DNA from: Allobosea sp.
GTDB lineage: Bacteria; Pseudomonadota; Alphaproteobacteria; Rhizobiales; Kaistiaceae
Direction of reading: 5' to 3'
Assembly: GCA_017307955.1 (NCBI GenBank)
Contig: JAFKFV010000008.1
Coordinates: 124,001-188,000 of the forward strand
Length of the DNA: 64,000 nt
In this document: positions 32,837-41,585 of the stretch, one piece after another
How the letters are laid out: each line of letters starts with the position of its first letter
How positions within the stretch are numbered: the first letter of the stretch is position 1
Translations under genes and position numbers: made by a program
Notes under the pieces: model-generated
Told to the model about the DNA's origin: nothing
The model's input: only the letters and a program-made list of their open reading frames with translations
Databases searched by the model: none

Positions 32837-34369
32837 ATGGTCTCGCATGTCACGACCGTGTCGTTCCAGGGCGTCGAGGCCGTGCCGGTCGATGTCCAGG
32901 TGCAGATCGTGCCCGGGCTGCCGGCCTTCATCGTCGTCGGCCTGCCTGACAAGACCGTCGCCGAGAGCCGCGAGCGCGTCCGCTCGGCGCTGCATGCCTC
33001 CGGCCTCGCTCTCCCGCCGAAGCGGGTCATCGTCAATCTCGCGCCGGCCGATCTCCCGAAGGAAGGCAGCCATTACGATCTCCCCATCGCGATGGCGCTG
33101 ATGGCGGCGATCGGCGCCCTGCCGGGCGACCGGCTGACCTCCTATGTCGCACTCGGCGAACTGGCGCTCGACGGCACGATCGCGCCCGTCGCCGGCGTAT
33201 TGCCGGCGGCGATCGGCGCCAATGTGCTCGGACGCGGCCTCATCTGCCCGGCCGCGACCGGGCCGGAAGCCGCCTGGGCGAGCCGAGATCTCGACATTCT
33301 GGCGCCGCTCAGCCTCATCGCGCTCGCCAACCATTTCAAGGGCACGCAGGTGCTGACGCGGCCGGAGCCGGCGCTGATGCGCGACGCGCCGCAGCTGGCC
33401 GATCTCGCCGATATCCGCGGCCAGGAGCTCGCCAAGCGCGCGCTGGAGATCGCGGCGGCCGGCGGACACAATATCCTGCTCGTCGGTCCACCCGGCGCCG
33501 GCAAGTCGATGCTGGCAAGCCGCCTGCCGTCAATCCTGCCGCCGCTGACGCCGCGCGAATTGCTCGAAGTCTCTATGATCACCTCGCTCGGCGGCGAGCT
33601 CTCGGGCGGCCGCCTGACCGACCGGCGGCCGTTCCGCGCGCCGCATCATTCCGCCTCGATGGCAGCGCTGGTCGGCGGCGGGCTCCGCGTCAAGCCGGGC
33701 GAGGTTTCGCTCGCTCATCACGGCGTCCTCTTCCTCGACGAACTGCCCGAATTCCAGCCGCAGGTGCTGGATTCGCTACGCCAGCCGCTGGAATCGGGCG
33801 AGGCGGTGATCGCCCGCGCCAATCACCGCGTCAGCTACCCCGCCCGCTTCCAGCTCGTCGCCGCGATGAATCCCTGCCGCTGCGGCATGGCCGGCGAGCC
33901 GGGCCACACCTGCGCGCGCGGGCCGCGCTGCGTTGCGGACTATCAGGCGCGCCTCTCGGGGCCGTTCCTCGACCGCATCGACCTTCGCATCGAAGTCCCG
34001 TCCGTCACGGCGGCCGACCTCATAGCGCCCGGCCGCGGCGAGGCGAGCGCGACCGTCGCGGCCCGGGTCGGCGCCGCGCGGGCGCTGCAGGCGGCGCGGT
34101 TCGAGGCGCTCGGCCAACCCGATATCGGCACCAATGCCCGCTGCCCGGTCTCGATCATGGAAGGCCTCGCCACCTCCGACGCCGCCGGGCGGGCGCTCCT
34201 GGCCGAAGCGGCCGCGGCGATGAAGCTCTCGGCGCGCGGCTATCACCGCGTGCTCAAGGTGGCGCGGACCATCGCCGATCTCGACGGCGCCGCCGCCGTC
34301 GGCCGCGCCCATCTCGCCGAGGCGCTCAGCTACCGGGCCGTCGGCGACCGCCTCGCCGCCGCGGCGTGA
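32837..34369 (+). CDS. YifB/ComM-family Mg-chelatase-like AAA+ ATPase
   Basis: This 510-residue protein matches the YifB/ComM family. ComM in naturally competent bacteria is a helicase that helps heterologous DNA integrate; most alphaproteobacterial homologues are uncharacterised. Visible features are the N-terminal substrate-like domain (GLPAFIVVGLPDKTVAESRERVRSAL type), and a Walker A LVGPPGAGKSML near residue 218. The LFLDELPEF Walker B and a Cys-containing AAMNPCRCGMAGEPGHTCARG segment follow. It ends 28 bp before the convergent small membrane gene. Confidence 0.92.
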   Translation: MVSHVTTVSFQGVEAVPVDVQVQIVPGLPAFIVVGLPDKTVAESRERVRSALHASGLALPPKRVIVNLAPADLPKEGSHYDLPIAMALMAAIGALPGDRLTSYVALGELALDGTIAPVAGVLPAAIGANVLGRGLICPAATGPEAAWASRDLDILAPLSLIALANHFKGTQVLTRPEPALMRDAPQLADLADIRGQELAKRALEIAAAGGHNILLVGPPGAGKSMLASRLPSILPPLTPRELLEVSMITSLGGELSGGRLTDRRPFRAPHHSASMAALVGGGLRVKPGEVSLAHHGVLFLDELPEFQPQVLDSLRQPLESGEAVIARANHRVSYPARFQLVAAMNPCRCGMAGEPGHTCARGPRCVADYQARLSGPFLDRIDLRIEVPSVTAADLIAPGRGEASATVAARVGAARALQAARFEALGQPDIGTNARCPVSIMEGLATSDAAGRALLAEAAAAMKLSARGYHRVLKVARTIADLDGAAAVGRAHLAEALSYRAVGDRLAAAA

Positions 34370-34397
34370 GGGGCGCCTGACCGACTGGCTAAGTTGG

Positions 34398-34703
34398 TCA
34401 ATAGGCGTAGAATTCGACCATTTGGGCGATTTTGACCAGGATTGAAATCGCTGCGGCCAAGCCCACCGTCAAAAAGAATAGGCCAAGCAGCCGTGAAGAA
34501 CCCTGTTGCTCGAGTTCTTCTGGGTACCTTCGCATGATATCTTCAGCGGCGGCCAACCGTACGGCGGCGATTTTTTTGTCGGCGTCGCTCATGGCCCACG
34601 TTTTTGCGGGCTCTTCGTAGAGTCTGGGTTTTGTCGTGTCGGGTTCAGCGGCGGGGGCGTCGTCTGGAGTGGTTGGAGCCGAAGCGGAGGCAGTGTCAGC
34701 CAT
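34398..34703 (-). CDS. Small tail-anchored-like membrane protein, unknown family
   Basis: This 101-residue protein is not recognised. It starts with an Ala/Thr/Pro-rich segment (MADTASASAPTTPDDAPAAE), then a charged stretch (TWAMSDADKKIAAVRLAAAEDIMRRY type). A single hydrophobic C-terminal helix (LLGLFFLTVGLAAAISILV) follows, with a short tail. That layout suggests a cytoplasmic head anchored by a C-terminal membrane segment. The DNA here is clearly more AT-rich than the surrounding genes, and it pairs divergently with an XRE regulator. Both may have been acquired together. The start ATG at 34703 is likely. Confidence 0.6.
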   Translation of the reverse strand: MADTASASAPTTPDDAPAAEPDTTKPRLYEEPAKTWAMSDADKKIAAVRLAAAEDIMRRYPEELEQQGSSRLLGLFFLTVGLAAAISILVKIAQMVEFYAY

Positions 34704-34740
34704 GTGCGATCCTAGGTCGGACCTTGATCGGTCAGGAACA

Positions 34741-34781
34741 TCCCACGAGACACGGGCATCTACATATAAATGGACGTGGGA
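34741..34781. promoter_or_regulatory. Inverted repeat around a TATA-like tract in the XRE divergent gap
   Basis: TCCCACG at 34741-34747 and CGTGGGA at 34775-34781 are exact inverted 7-mers spaced by 27 bases that include TACATATAAA. They sit between the divergent small membrane gene and the XRE regulator. They could be an operator bound by a dimer of that regulator over a shared promoter. This is inference only. Confidence 0.35.
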
Positions 34782-34820
34782 AGCCGGTGTCCGGCCACCG
34801 CCCCGACCATCGCGTTGACA

Positions 34821-35162
34821 ATGCAGAACAGCAATTTCGGTAGGACAAACATCCGCGACTGGCGGCTTCGGCGAGGCCTGTCGCTGCGCAAATTGGCAGC
34901 ACTTACCGCCGTTACAGCGACGGCGCCCCCACTTATCTCCCACGCGAGCCTCGGACGCATTGAAAGGGGCGAACAGCCTTATTCACAGCCGATTCTCGAA
35001 GCAATTTCTCGCGCCCTTGATGTCTCCGTCGTTCTTTTGCTGGATTCTTCTCCCCAACAGGACCCAGAGATACTGGAGCTCGTAGAGGACTTTAAACGTC
35101 TCGACGACGATCAGCGAAAACAAGTTATATCATTTACTAAATTTCTTTTGTTGTCGTCGTGA
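34821..35162 (+). CDS. XRE-family helix-turn-helix transcriptional regulator
   Basis: This 113-residue protein has an XRE/Cro-type helix-turn-helix in its first half (GLSLRKLAAL, then ASLGRIERGEQPYSQPILEAI). The turn between helices 2 and 3 is longer than usual by several residues (TAVTATAPPLISH). The second half, DPEILELVEDFKRLDDDQRK, looks like a dimerisation or regulatory helix. The gene uses many A/T-rich codons unlike its neighbours, which suggests recent transfer. It is divergent from the small membrane protein and may regulate it. The start at 34821 is uncertain; an ATG at 34770 is possible. Confidence 0.75.
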   Translation: MQNSNFGRTNIRDWRLRRGLSLRKLAALTAVTATAPPLISHASLGRIERGEQPYSQPILEAISRALDVSVVLLLDSSPQQDPEILELVEDFKRLDDDQRKQVISFTKFLLLSS

Positions 35163-35350
35163 TTGCGCTTTTGATCGTTCGTCACACCCTATGTACCATT
35201 TGCGCCTATAGATTGCAAGACTCTCATCACGCATCCATCCCCCTTTTCGGTCGAGCACGGCTGCTCGCGGGATTGGCTTTCGGCAAGGGTTTCGCAATCA
35301 AGCGGCGCTAGGGTCGTGCTGCCGCATGCCGCGGCCGAGACCGGACCCTT

Positions 35351-37204
35351 ATGCCGCCCGAAACCCGCGAGACGAGCCGCGACACGATCGCGCCGCCCCG
35401 CATCGCCGCCGCGATGCTGGCGCTCGGCACCGGGTTGCCGGCTGTCGCCGCCTTGATCTCGGGCCTTGCCGATCCGCCGAGCGGCAAGCTCGATTTCGCG
35501 CTCGCCGGGCTCTTCCTCGCCATCGGATGCAGCCTCGGCCTCGCGCTCAGGCTTCGCTACGAGCGGGCCAAGGCCGCCCTCCTCGCCGAGCGCATCGAGG
35601 CTCTGCAGGACCATTCCTGGGAACTCAGCGACATCGAGAGCCGCAAGACGGCCGATGCCGTGGTGCCGATCGCAACCGTCAGCCACGAGATGCGCGCGCC
35701 GCTGCATGGTATGCTGGCGCTGACCGACCTCCTCGCCGCGACATCGCTCACCGAGGAGCAGGCAGCCTATCTCGCGGCGCTCAACCAATCGGCCGGGGCG
35801 CTGGCGCGGCTGGTGGACGACCTCCTCGACGCCTCGCGCATCGCGACCGGCCAGTTCTCCCTGGCGCCGGGGCCGCTCGAGATCGAGACGCTCGCCGAAA
35901 GCGTCGCCGAATTGCTGGCGCCGATCGCGCATGAGCGCGGCGTCGGGATCGGGACGCGGATCGCGGCCGGCCTTCCGCCGGTCGTCGCCGATGCCGGACG
36001 GCTCAGGCAGGTGCTCATCAATCTCGTCGCCAATGCGATCGAGGCAACCGAGCAGGGCTCGGTGCTGCTGGCGGTCGATCCGGTCGACGATGGCCGCGAG
36101 GCGGGGCTCGCCCTCGCCTTCGCCGTGCATGACAGCGGCCGCGGCATCGCCGAGGCCGATCGCGAGCGCATCTTCGCCAGCTTCGAGCGCGGGCAGGCTG
36201 GCAGCTCCGGCCTCGGCCTCGGCCTCGCCATCTCGCAGCAGATCGTCGGCCGCATGGGCGGCGCCATCGAAGCCGAGCCGCGGGCGGGCGGCGGCACCGT
36301 CTTCCATTTCACGCTGCCCCTGCCCCAGATCGGCCCCGCGCCGCGCGCCGCGCGCCCGCTCGACGGCGTCACGGTGCTCGTCGCCGCACCGGCCGGGCTC
36401 GAGGCGGAGGCGCTGGTCGCGACCCTCGAAGAGGCTGGCTCCGAAACGCGGCGCGCGGGCAGCCTTGCCGAGGCGGCGGGCCTTGTCGGCGCCGCAGCGG
36501 CGGCCGGTCAGCCTTACAGGATGGTGCTCGCCGACGGGCGGCTCGCCAGCGACGCCCGCGCCGCGCTGCGCCGCCTGCGCGAGGCGAGCGGCCGGCCGAT
36601 CGCCGTCGGCATCCTCGTCGATACGCGCGAACGCCGCGCCGCCGAGGCGCTGAAGGCGGACGGCTTCGACGCCTATCTGATCCGGCCGGTGCGCCGCCGC
36701 TCGCTCACCGCGGTGATCGGCGAGGCGATCCGCCGGCCCGACCGCTTCGTCGCCGATCCTGCCTCCGCGGAGGAACGGCTGCCGCCGCCCCGCCGCGGCA
36801 CACGACCCGCGACGGTGCTCGTGGTCGAGGATGATCCGGTCTCGGCTCTTCTCGCCCGCGCCGTGCTGGAGCGGATGGGCCACGAGGTCGACGAGGTGCG
36901 CAGCCAGGCCGCCGCGAGGCTGCGAATGGAAGCGCCGCCCGAAGCGGCGTTGATTGATCTGCGGCTCGCCGATGGCGACGCGCTCGCGCTCATCCGCGAC
37001 CTCGCAGCTCTCCCGGCCGATCACCGGCCGGCACTGATCGCCACCTCGGGCAGCGCCGATCCGGCCGCGCGACAGGCTGCGCTCTCGGCCGGCGCCGATC
37101 TCTTCCTCGAGAAGCCGGTTTCGGCCGAACGGCTCTGCCGCGCCTTCGAGGAGGCGCTGAACCGGCGAAGCAACGCCGCGGACGGCCGTCACCAAACTGC
37201 ATGA
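35351..37204 (+). CDS. Hybrid sensor histidine kinase with degenerate and intact receiver domains
   Basis: The 617-residue protein has two N-terminal hydrophobic segments (about 20-40 and 50-68) and a HisKA helix with H112 in VSHEMRAPLHGML. An ATPase domain follows (LINLVANAIEATE; HDSGRGI; GLGLGLAISQQIVGRMGG). Two receiver-like domains come next. The first lacks a normal acidic pocket and has Arg where the Lys should be (YLIRPVRRR), so it is probably not phosphorylated. The second is complete, with VVEDD, D536 and K588 (LEKPVS). No input domain is visible, so the signal is unknown. olsB follows after 72 bp. Confidence 0.88.
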   Translation: MPPETRETSRDTIAPPRIAAAMLALGTGLPAVAALISGLADPPSGKLDFALAGLFLAIGCSLGLALRLRYERAKAALLAERIEALQDHSWELSDIESRKTADAVVPIATVSHEMRAPLHGMLALTDLLAATSLTEEQAAYLAALNQSAGALARLVDDLLDASRIATGQFSLAPGPLEIETLAESVAELLAPIAHERGVGIGTRIAAGLPPVVADAGRLRQVLINLVANAIEATEQGSVLLAVDPVDDGREAGLALAFAVHDSGRGIAEADRERIFASFERGQAGSSGLGLGLAISQQIVGRMGGAIEAEPRAGGGTVFHFTLPLPQIGPAPRAARPLDGVTVLVAAPAGLEAEALVATLEEAGSETRRAGSLAEAAGLVGAAAAAGQPYRMVLADGRLASDARAALRRLREASGRPIAVGILVDTRERRAAEALKADGFDAYLIRPVRRRSLTAVIGEAIRRPDRFVADPASAEERLPPPRRGTRPATVLVVEDDPVSALLARAVLERMGHEVDEVRSQAAARLRMEAPPEAALIDLRLADGDALALIRDLAALPADHRPALIATSGSADPAARQAALSAGADLFLEKPVSAERLCRAFEEALNRRSNAADGRHQTA

Positions 37205-37276
37205 AATGCGTGATCTGATGCTCCGATACCCGCCCCGAATCGAGACGGCGGCGTGGGCGCATCGAGGGATCATGCT

Positions 37277-38227
37277 ATGCTGAAGCGCGCGGAAGAAGGG
37301 CCACGGAAGCGGATCGGGCCGTTCCCGGAGCCGCTGGCCGCGCTGCCGGATCTTTCCCGGCGCATGCTGCATGGTTTGAGACAGTCGATGCCGCGGGTTC
37401 TGTTGCCGGCTCCGCATTCGGTCGCCCCGCCCCTCGGGCGCATGGGCGCCCTCGAAGTGCGCCTCGCCACGACGCCGCGCGAGGTCAAGATGGCGCAGCG
37501 GCTGCGCTACAAGGTGTTCTACGAGGAGATGTCGGCGATCCCCGACATTCAGGCGCAGGTCTCGCGCCGCGACCGCGACGCCTTCGACGCCATCTGCGAC
37601 CATCTCCTCGTGCTCGACCACGACACGATCACCAAATCGGGCGAGCCGGCGATCGTGGGCACCTATCGCCTGCTGCGCCAGGATGTCGCCGAGCGCTATT
37701 CCGGCTTCTATACGGCGAGCGAATTCGACTTGGCGCCGCTCCTCGAGCGCCATCGCGGCCTGCGCTTCCTCGAGCTCGGGCGGTCCTGCGTGCTCGCGCC
37801 CTATCGCAGCAAGCGCACCGTCGAGCTGCTCTGGCACGGCATCTGGAGCTATGTGCTCAGCCACCGCATCGACGTCATGATCGGCTGCGCCTCGCTGGAG
37901 GGGACCGATCCGGACCGCCTCGCGCTGCCGCTCGCCTTCCTGCATCACCATGCGCGCGCGCCCGAGGACTGGCGGGTCGGCGCGCTGCCGGGCCGCCGCG
38001 TCGCGATGGACCGGCTGCCGGCCGAGACGCTCGATGCGAAAGCCGCGCTGCAGGCGATGCCGCCGCTGATGAAGGGCTATCTCCGCATCGGCGCCTTTGT
38101 CGGGGACGGCGCGGTGGTCGACCGCCAGTTCGGCACAACCGACGTGATGATCGTGCTGCCGGTTTGCAGCATCAATGCCCGCTACGTCAATCACTACGGC
38201 GCCGAAGCAACGCGCTACGCCGCGTAA
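37277..38227 (+). CDS. olsB: OlsB-type ornithine N-acyltransferase (GNAT, Acetyltransf_5)
   Basis: OlsB transfers a 3-hydroxyacyl chain from acyl carrier protein to the amino group of ornithine, giving lyso-ornithine lipid. The 316-residue protein has the family blocks LRYKVFYEEMSA, ATYR-type GTYRLLRQDVAE, FLELGRSCVLAPYR and MIGCASLEGTDP. It also has the C-terminal LMKGYLRIGAFVGDGAVVD pattern. The start at 37277 is preceded by GAGGGA seven bases upstream, better than a GTG 24 bases earlier. The acyl acceptor is inferred from family; some homologues act on other amines. Together with pmtA it points to a phosphate-sparing lipid repertoire. Confidence 0.8.
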   Translation: MLKRAEEGPRKRIGPFPEPLAALPDLSRRMLHGLRQSMPRVLLPAPHSVAPPLGRMGALEVRLATTPREVKMAQRLRYKVFYEEMSAIPDIQAQVSRRDRDAFDAICDHLLVLDHDTITKSGEPAIVGTYRLLRQDVAERYSGFYTASEFDLAPLLERHRGLRFLELGRSCVLAPYRSKRTVELLWHGIWSYVLSHRIDVMIGCASLEGTDPDRLALPLAFLHHHARAPEDWRVGALPGRRVAMDRLPAETLDAKAALQAMPPLMKGYLRIGAFVGDGAVVDRQFGTTDVMIVLPVCSINARYVNHYGAEATRYAA

Positions 38228-38242
38228 AGCCCGGCATGACGC

Positions 38243-38887
38243 TCAGTCGGACGGGATGTCGCGGCCGGGCCGGGAGCGGTAGCTCGGCATGGTCCAGCCG
38301 AAGGTGAGCGCTCCGGCGCGCACGAGGAAGGCGGCCGCGGAACCGAGCACCGCCGCCGGCCAATAGGGCACACCGAACCGGCTGGCGACGACGAACAGCG
38401 TCGCGCCGGCGAGCGTCGCGGTGACGTAGATTTCGCGGCGCATCACCACCGAGGGCTCTCCGGCGACGATGTCGCGGATGATGCCGCCGAAGGTCGCCGA
38501 CATGACGCCGAGGATGATCGCCGCGAACGGGCTGGCGCCGGCGTCGAGGCCGCGCGAGGCGCCCATCACGCAATAGCCGGAGATGCCGATCGCATCGGCC
38601 CAGAGCAGCCAGCGATAGCGGTGCTCGATATGCGGCGCGACGAAGAACACCGCGAGCGCGGTGATGGTGCAGAGGATCACCGGCTGCGGCGTCGCGATCC
38701 AGAAGACCGGCGTATGGCCGAGTACGACGTCGCGCAGCGTGCCGCCGCCGACGCCGGTAATCGCCGCCAGGAACACGAAGCCGACGACGTCCAGTTCCTT
38801 GCGCGATGCGGCGAGGGCGCCGGAGGCCGCGAACACGACGACCCCGGCAGAGTCGAGGGCCTGGAGCAACCATGGATCCAGGCCCAT
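38243..38887 (-). CDS. TRIC-family (UPF0126) membrane channel protein
   Basis: This 214-residue integral membrane protein has about seven hydrophobic segments. It carries the glycine-rich family repeat seen twice as GVGGGTLRDVVLG and TFGGIIRDIVAG. Prokaryotic UPF0126 proteins (YicG/YadS types) are homologues of trimeric intracellular cation channels with K+ selectivity in animals; the bacterial substrate is uncertain. The start ATG is 38885-38887. It lies 6 bp downstream of grpE, so it is probably cotranscribed with it. It converges on olsB with 15 bp between. Confidence 0.88.
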   Translation of the reverse strand: MGLDPWLLQALDSAGVVVFAASGALAASRKELDVVGFVFLAAITGVGGGTLRDVVLGHTPVFWIATPQPVILCTITALAVFFVAPHIEHRYRWLLWADAIGISGYCVMGASRGLDAGASPFAAIILGVMSATFGGIIRDIVAGEPSVVMRREIYVTATLAGATLFVVASRFGVPYWPAAVLGSAAAFLVRAGALTFGWTMPSYRSRPGRDIPSD

Positions 38888-38893
38888 TATGCG

Positions 38894-39502
38894 TCAGCCG
38901 CTCTGGCCGGAGGCGGGCGGGGCGTCGGCGGTGTCGCGCGCCTTGGGAGCGCCCTTGGCAACGCCGACCATGGCCGGGCGCAGCACGCGCTCGCCGATGA
39001 CATAGCCCGACTGCATGACCTGGACGACGGTACCCGCCGGCTGGTCGTCGGTCGGAACCTCGAAGATCGCCTGGTGCAGGTTGGGATCGAATTTCTGGCC
39101 GAGCGGGTCGAGCTTCTTGACGCCGTGCCGCTCGAGCGTGTTGAGCAGGTCGCGCTCCGTCATCTCGACGCCTTCGACAAAGGTCTTCACGCCCTCGTTC
39201 TTTCGCACGTCGTCCGGCACGGATTCGAGCGCGCGGGCGAGGTTGTCGCCGGCCGTGAGCATGTCGCGGGCAAATCCCGCGATCGCATATTGCCGCGTAT
39301 CGGCGACCTGCCGCTCGGTGCGGCGGCGCAGATTCTCCATCTCCGCCATGGTGCGCAGCACGCGATCCTTCATCTCGGCATTTTCGGCTTCCAGCGCCGC
39401 GAGGCGGGCGTCGGCCGCGCCGGCGACGTCGCCTTCGGCAGGATCGGCCGCCGGCGTCCCCGCCGGTTCCGCGTCCTGCATCGGCTTCGGATCGTTGGTC
39501 AT
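38894..39502 (-). CDS. grpE: Nucleotide exchange factor GrpE
   Basis: GrpE releases ADP from DnaK during the chaperone cycle. The 202-residue protein has an acidic N-terminal tail, then a long coiled-coil ([20 protein letters not shown] type) and the beta-domain blocks [34 protein letters not shown] and [21 protein letters not shown]. All key features are intact. The ATG at 39500-39502 is chosen because a longer start gives Arg-rich noise. Its own RpoH-like promoter lies 33-64 bases upstream, which makes it part of the heat-shock regulon although it is 23 kb from dnaK. Confidence 0.95.
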   Translation of the reverse strand: MTNDPKPMQDAEPAGTPAADPAEGDVAGAADARLAALEAENAEMKDRVLRTMAEMENLRRRTERQVADTRQYAIAGFARDMLTAGDNLARALESVPDDVRKNEGVKTFVEGVEMTERDLLNTLERHGVKKLDPLGQKFDPNLHQAIFEVPTDDQPAGTVVQVMQSGYVIGERVLRPAMVGVAKGAPKARDTADAPPASGQSG

Positions 39503-39534
39503 CGCTGACTCTCGCTTTCGTGAATGGGTTGCGC

Positions 39535-39566
39535 CCGATATCAGCGCTCGGGCGGCGAAAATCAAG
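39535..39566 (-). promoter_or_regulatory. RpoH-like promoter of grpE
   Basis: On the minus strand CTTG (39566-39563) is followed after 18 bases by CTGATATCGG (39544-39535). Against the pattern CTTG-N17/18-CYTATNTNNG it has a single mismatch (G for T at the third base of the second box). Transcription would start about 26 bases before the grpE ATG. The same spacing as in the dnaK promoter strengthens the call. Confidence 0.7.
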
Positions 39567-39588
39567 TCGGAGGGCGGCGGCACGCCCC

Positions 39589-40488
39589 TCAGAGGACGAT
39601 CACGCCGTGATGCTGCGCCTCGGCCTCCGGCTCGACATGGATGAGCACCTCGGCGCCGTCGACCGCCTTCACCAGCGCCGCCTCGATGCGATCGCAGATC
39701 GCGTGCGCCGCGGAGACGGAGAGCGAGCCCGGCACGACGAGATGGAACTCGATGAAGGTGGCGCGGCCGGCGCTGCGCGTCCTGAGGTCATGCACCTCCA
39801 GCGCGCCCTCCGCCTCGGCGGAGATGATGGTGCGGATCTCCGTCTCGACCGAGCGCGACACCGCCTCGTCCATCAGTCCCGAGACCGATTCGCGGATCAC
39901 CTTCCAGCCCGACCAGAGGATGTTGACGGCGACGATCAGCGCCACCAGCGGATCGAGCACGGTCCAGCCGGTCACGACCACGAGCAGGAGGCCGATCACG
40001 ACGCCGATCGAGCTCATCACGTCGCTGGTCAGGTGCCAGGCCTCGGCGACGAAGGCCGGCGAGCGGCGGCGGCGGCCGAAGCGGAACAGGAACAGCGCCC
40101 AGACGCCGTTGATCAGCGTCGCCACGACATTGATGAGAAGGCCCTGCATCGTGTTCTCGGGCGCCAGCGCGAGATTGTAGGAGATCCAGGCCTGGCGGGC
40201 GATCAGCAGCGCCGCGACGACGATCAGCACGCCTTCCAGCACTGCGGCGAAATATTCCGCCTTGTGATGGCCGAACTGGTGATCCTTGTCGGCGGGCTTG
40301 CGGCTGACCTGGATCGCCCAGAAGGCGGCGATCGAGGTCACGAGATTGACGATGCTCTCCAGCGCGTCGGAGAACAGCGCCACGCTGCCGGTCGCGAGAT
40401 AGGCGGCATATTTGATGCCCATCACCGCCAGCGCGATGACGATCGAGCTGGCGGCGACGAGCGTCACCTTGTCCATCCTGGCCGGCAT
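39589..40488 (-). CDS. Cation diffusion facilitator family transporter
   Basis: The 299-residue protein is a CDF transporter that exports divalent metals (for example Zn, Fe, Mn or Cd) in exchange for protons. About six membrane segments occupy residues 10-210. The metal-site residues are visible as SDALES in helix 2, [10 protein letters not shown] between helices and HLTSDVMSS in helix 5. The cytoplasmic C-terminal domain ([19 protein letters not shown]) is full length. The ion cannot be named. It lies 86 bp upstream of grpE, and the grpE promoter lies between the two genes. Confidence 0.92.
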   Translation of the reverse strand: MPARMDKVTLVAASSIVIALAVMGIKYAAYLATGSVALFSDALESIVNLVTSIAAFWAIQVSRKPADKDHQFGHHKAEYFAAVLEGVLIVVAALLIARQAWISYNLALAPENTMQGLLINVVATLINGVWALFLFRFGRRRRSPAFVAEAWHLTSDVMSSIGVVIGLLLVVVTGWTVLDPLVALIVAVNILWSGWKVIRESVSGLMDEAVSRSVETEIRTIISAEAEGALEVHDLRTRSAGRATFIEFHLVVPGSLSVSAAHAICDRIEAALVKAVDGAEVLIHVEPEAEAQHHGVIVL

Positions 40489-40601
40489 GGGCGTTCCCGC
40501 GATCCCGTGAGTTCAGCGGCGCCTTAACACCCGCGCTGCGGCGCGGCAACGGCTATCTTCGCAACTGCGAACGAGTGGCAATCCAAGCTTTCGCGCGGTT
40601 T

Positions 40602-41558
40602 TCAGAGCCGCCGAAGCGCCACCTGCTCGACGAGATGATCCGCCCCCTTGCGCAGGATCAGATCGGCGCGCGGCCGGGTCGGCAGGATGTTGTCCTTGAG
40701 ATTGGCGAGGTTGATCCGCGCCCAGAGCCGCTCGGCGATCTCGAGCGCCTCCTCCTCGCCGATCTCGGCATAGCGTTTGAAATAGGAGGTCGGATCGCGG
40801 AAGGCGGTGTCGCGCAGGCGCTTGAAGCGGGCGACATACCAGCGGTGGATATCCACCTCGTCGGCGTCGATATAGATCGAGAAATCGAAGAAGTCGGAGA
40901 CGAAGGGCACCGCCTTGCCGTCGCGCGGCAGGCGCGGCGTCTGCAGCACGTTGAGCCCCTCGACGATCAGGATGTCCGGGGCGTCGATCGCGACCCGCTC
41001 GCCGGGCACGATGTCGTAGACGAGATGCGAATAGACCGGCGCGGTGACGATCGGCGCGCCGGCCTTGATCTCGGAGAGGAACGAGAGCAGCGCCGGCAGG
41101 TCGTAGCTTTCCGGGAAACCCTTGCGCTCCATCAGCCCTTCGCGCTGCAGCACGGCATTGGGGAAGAGGAAGCCGTCCGTCGTGATGAGCTCGACCTTCG
41201 GCGTGTTCGGCCAGCGCGAGAGCAGCGCGCGCAGCACGCGAGCCGTGGTCGACTTGCCGACAGCGACCGAGCCGCCGATGCCGATGATGAAGGGCGTCTT
41301 GCCGTCGGAGGTACCGAGGAAGGTGCGCGTCGCGTTGTAGAGGCCCTGCGTGGCGGCGACGTAGAGATTGAGCAGGCGCGACATCGGCAGATAGATGCTG
41401 ATGACGTCGTCCATCGAGATCGGATCGTTGAGGCTGCGCAGCCGCTCCAGGTCGGATTGATCGAGCGTGAGCGGCGTGTCGGCCCTCAGCTGCGCCCATT
41501 CCGCGCGCGTGAAATAGCGGTGCGGGGCGAGCTGTGGCCGCGCGGCGCTGTCCATCAT
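40602..41558 (-). CDS. coaA: Type I pantothenate kinase
   Basis: CoaA phosphorylates pantothenate, the first and regulated step of CoA synthesis. The 318-residue protein has the Walker [16 protein letters not shown] and the family blocks [26 protein letters not shown] and [18 protein letters not shown]. The [12 protein letters not shown] motif is also present. Two adjacent ATG codons (41558 and 41555) could start it. It is upstream of hisE on the opposite side of nothing else, 27 bp away, and probably heads or shares the his transcription unit downstream. Its length and motifs are normal. Confidence 0.96.
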   Translation of the reverse strand: MMDSAARPQLAPHRYFTRAEWAQLRADTPLTLDQSDLERLRSLNDPISMDDVISIYLPMSRLLNLYVAATQGLYNATRTFLGTSDGKTPFIIGIGGSVAVGKSTTARVLRALLSRWPNTPKVELITTDGFLFPNAVLQREGLMERKGFPESYDLPALLSFLSEIKAGAPIVTAPVYSHLVYDIVPGERVAIDAPDILIVEGLNVLQTPRLPRDGKAVPFVSDFFDFSIYIDADEVDIHRWYVARFKRLRDTAFRDPTSYFKRYAEIGEEEALEIAERLWARINLANLKDNILPTRPRADLILRKGADHLVEQVALRRL

Positions 41559-41585
41559 GCGGTGTCCCGACCCCCGTAGAGCCGC

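Noticed and set aside
34815..34820. TTGACA before the XRE start as a -35 box
   Set aside because: No fitting -10 hexamer lies 16-18 bases downstream, and it would fall within the gene.
35252..35267. CGAGCA-CGGC-TGCTCG hairpin after the XRE gene as a terminator
   Set aside because: It lies 90 bases past the stop and is not followed by a T run on either strand.
35189..38194. A 1001-residue open frame on the minus strand opposite the hybrid kinase and olsB
   Set aside because: It is low-complexity, shows no motifs and overlaps two well-supported genes. GC-rich third positions keep the antisense frame open.
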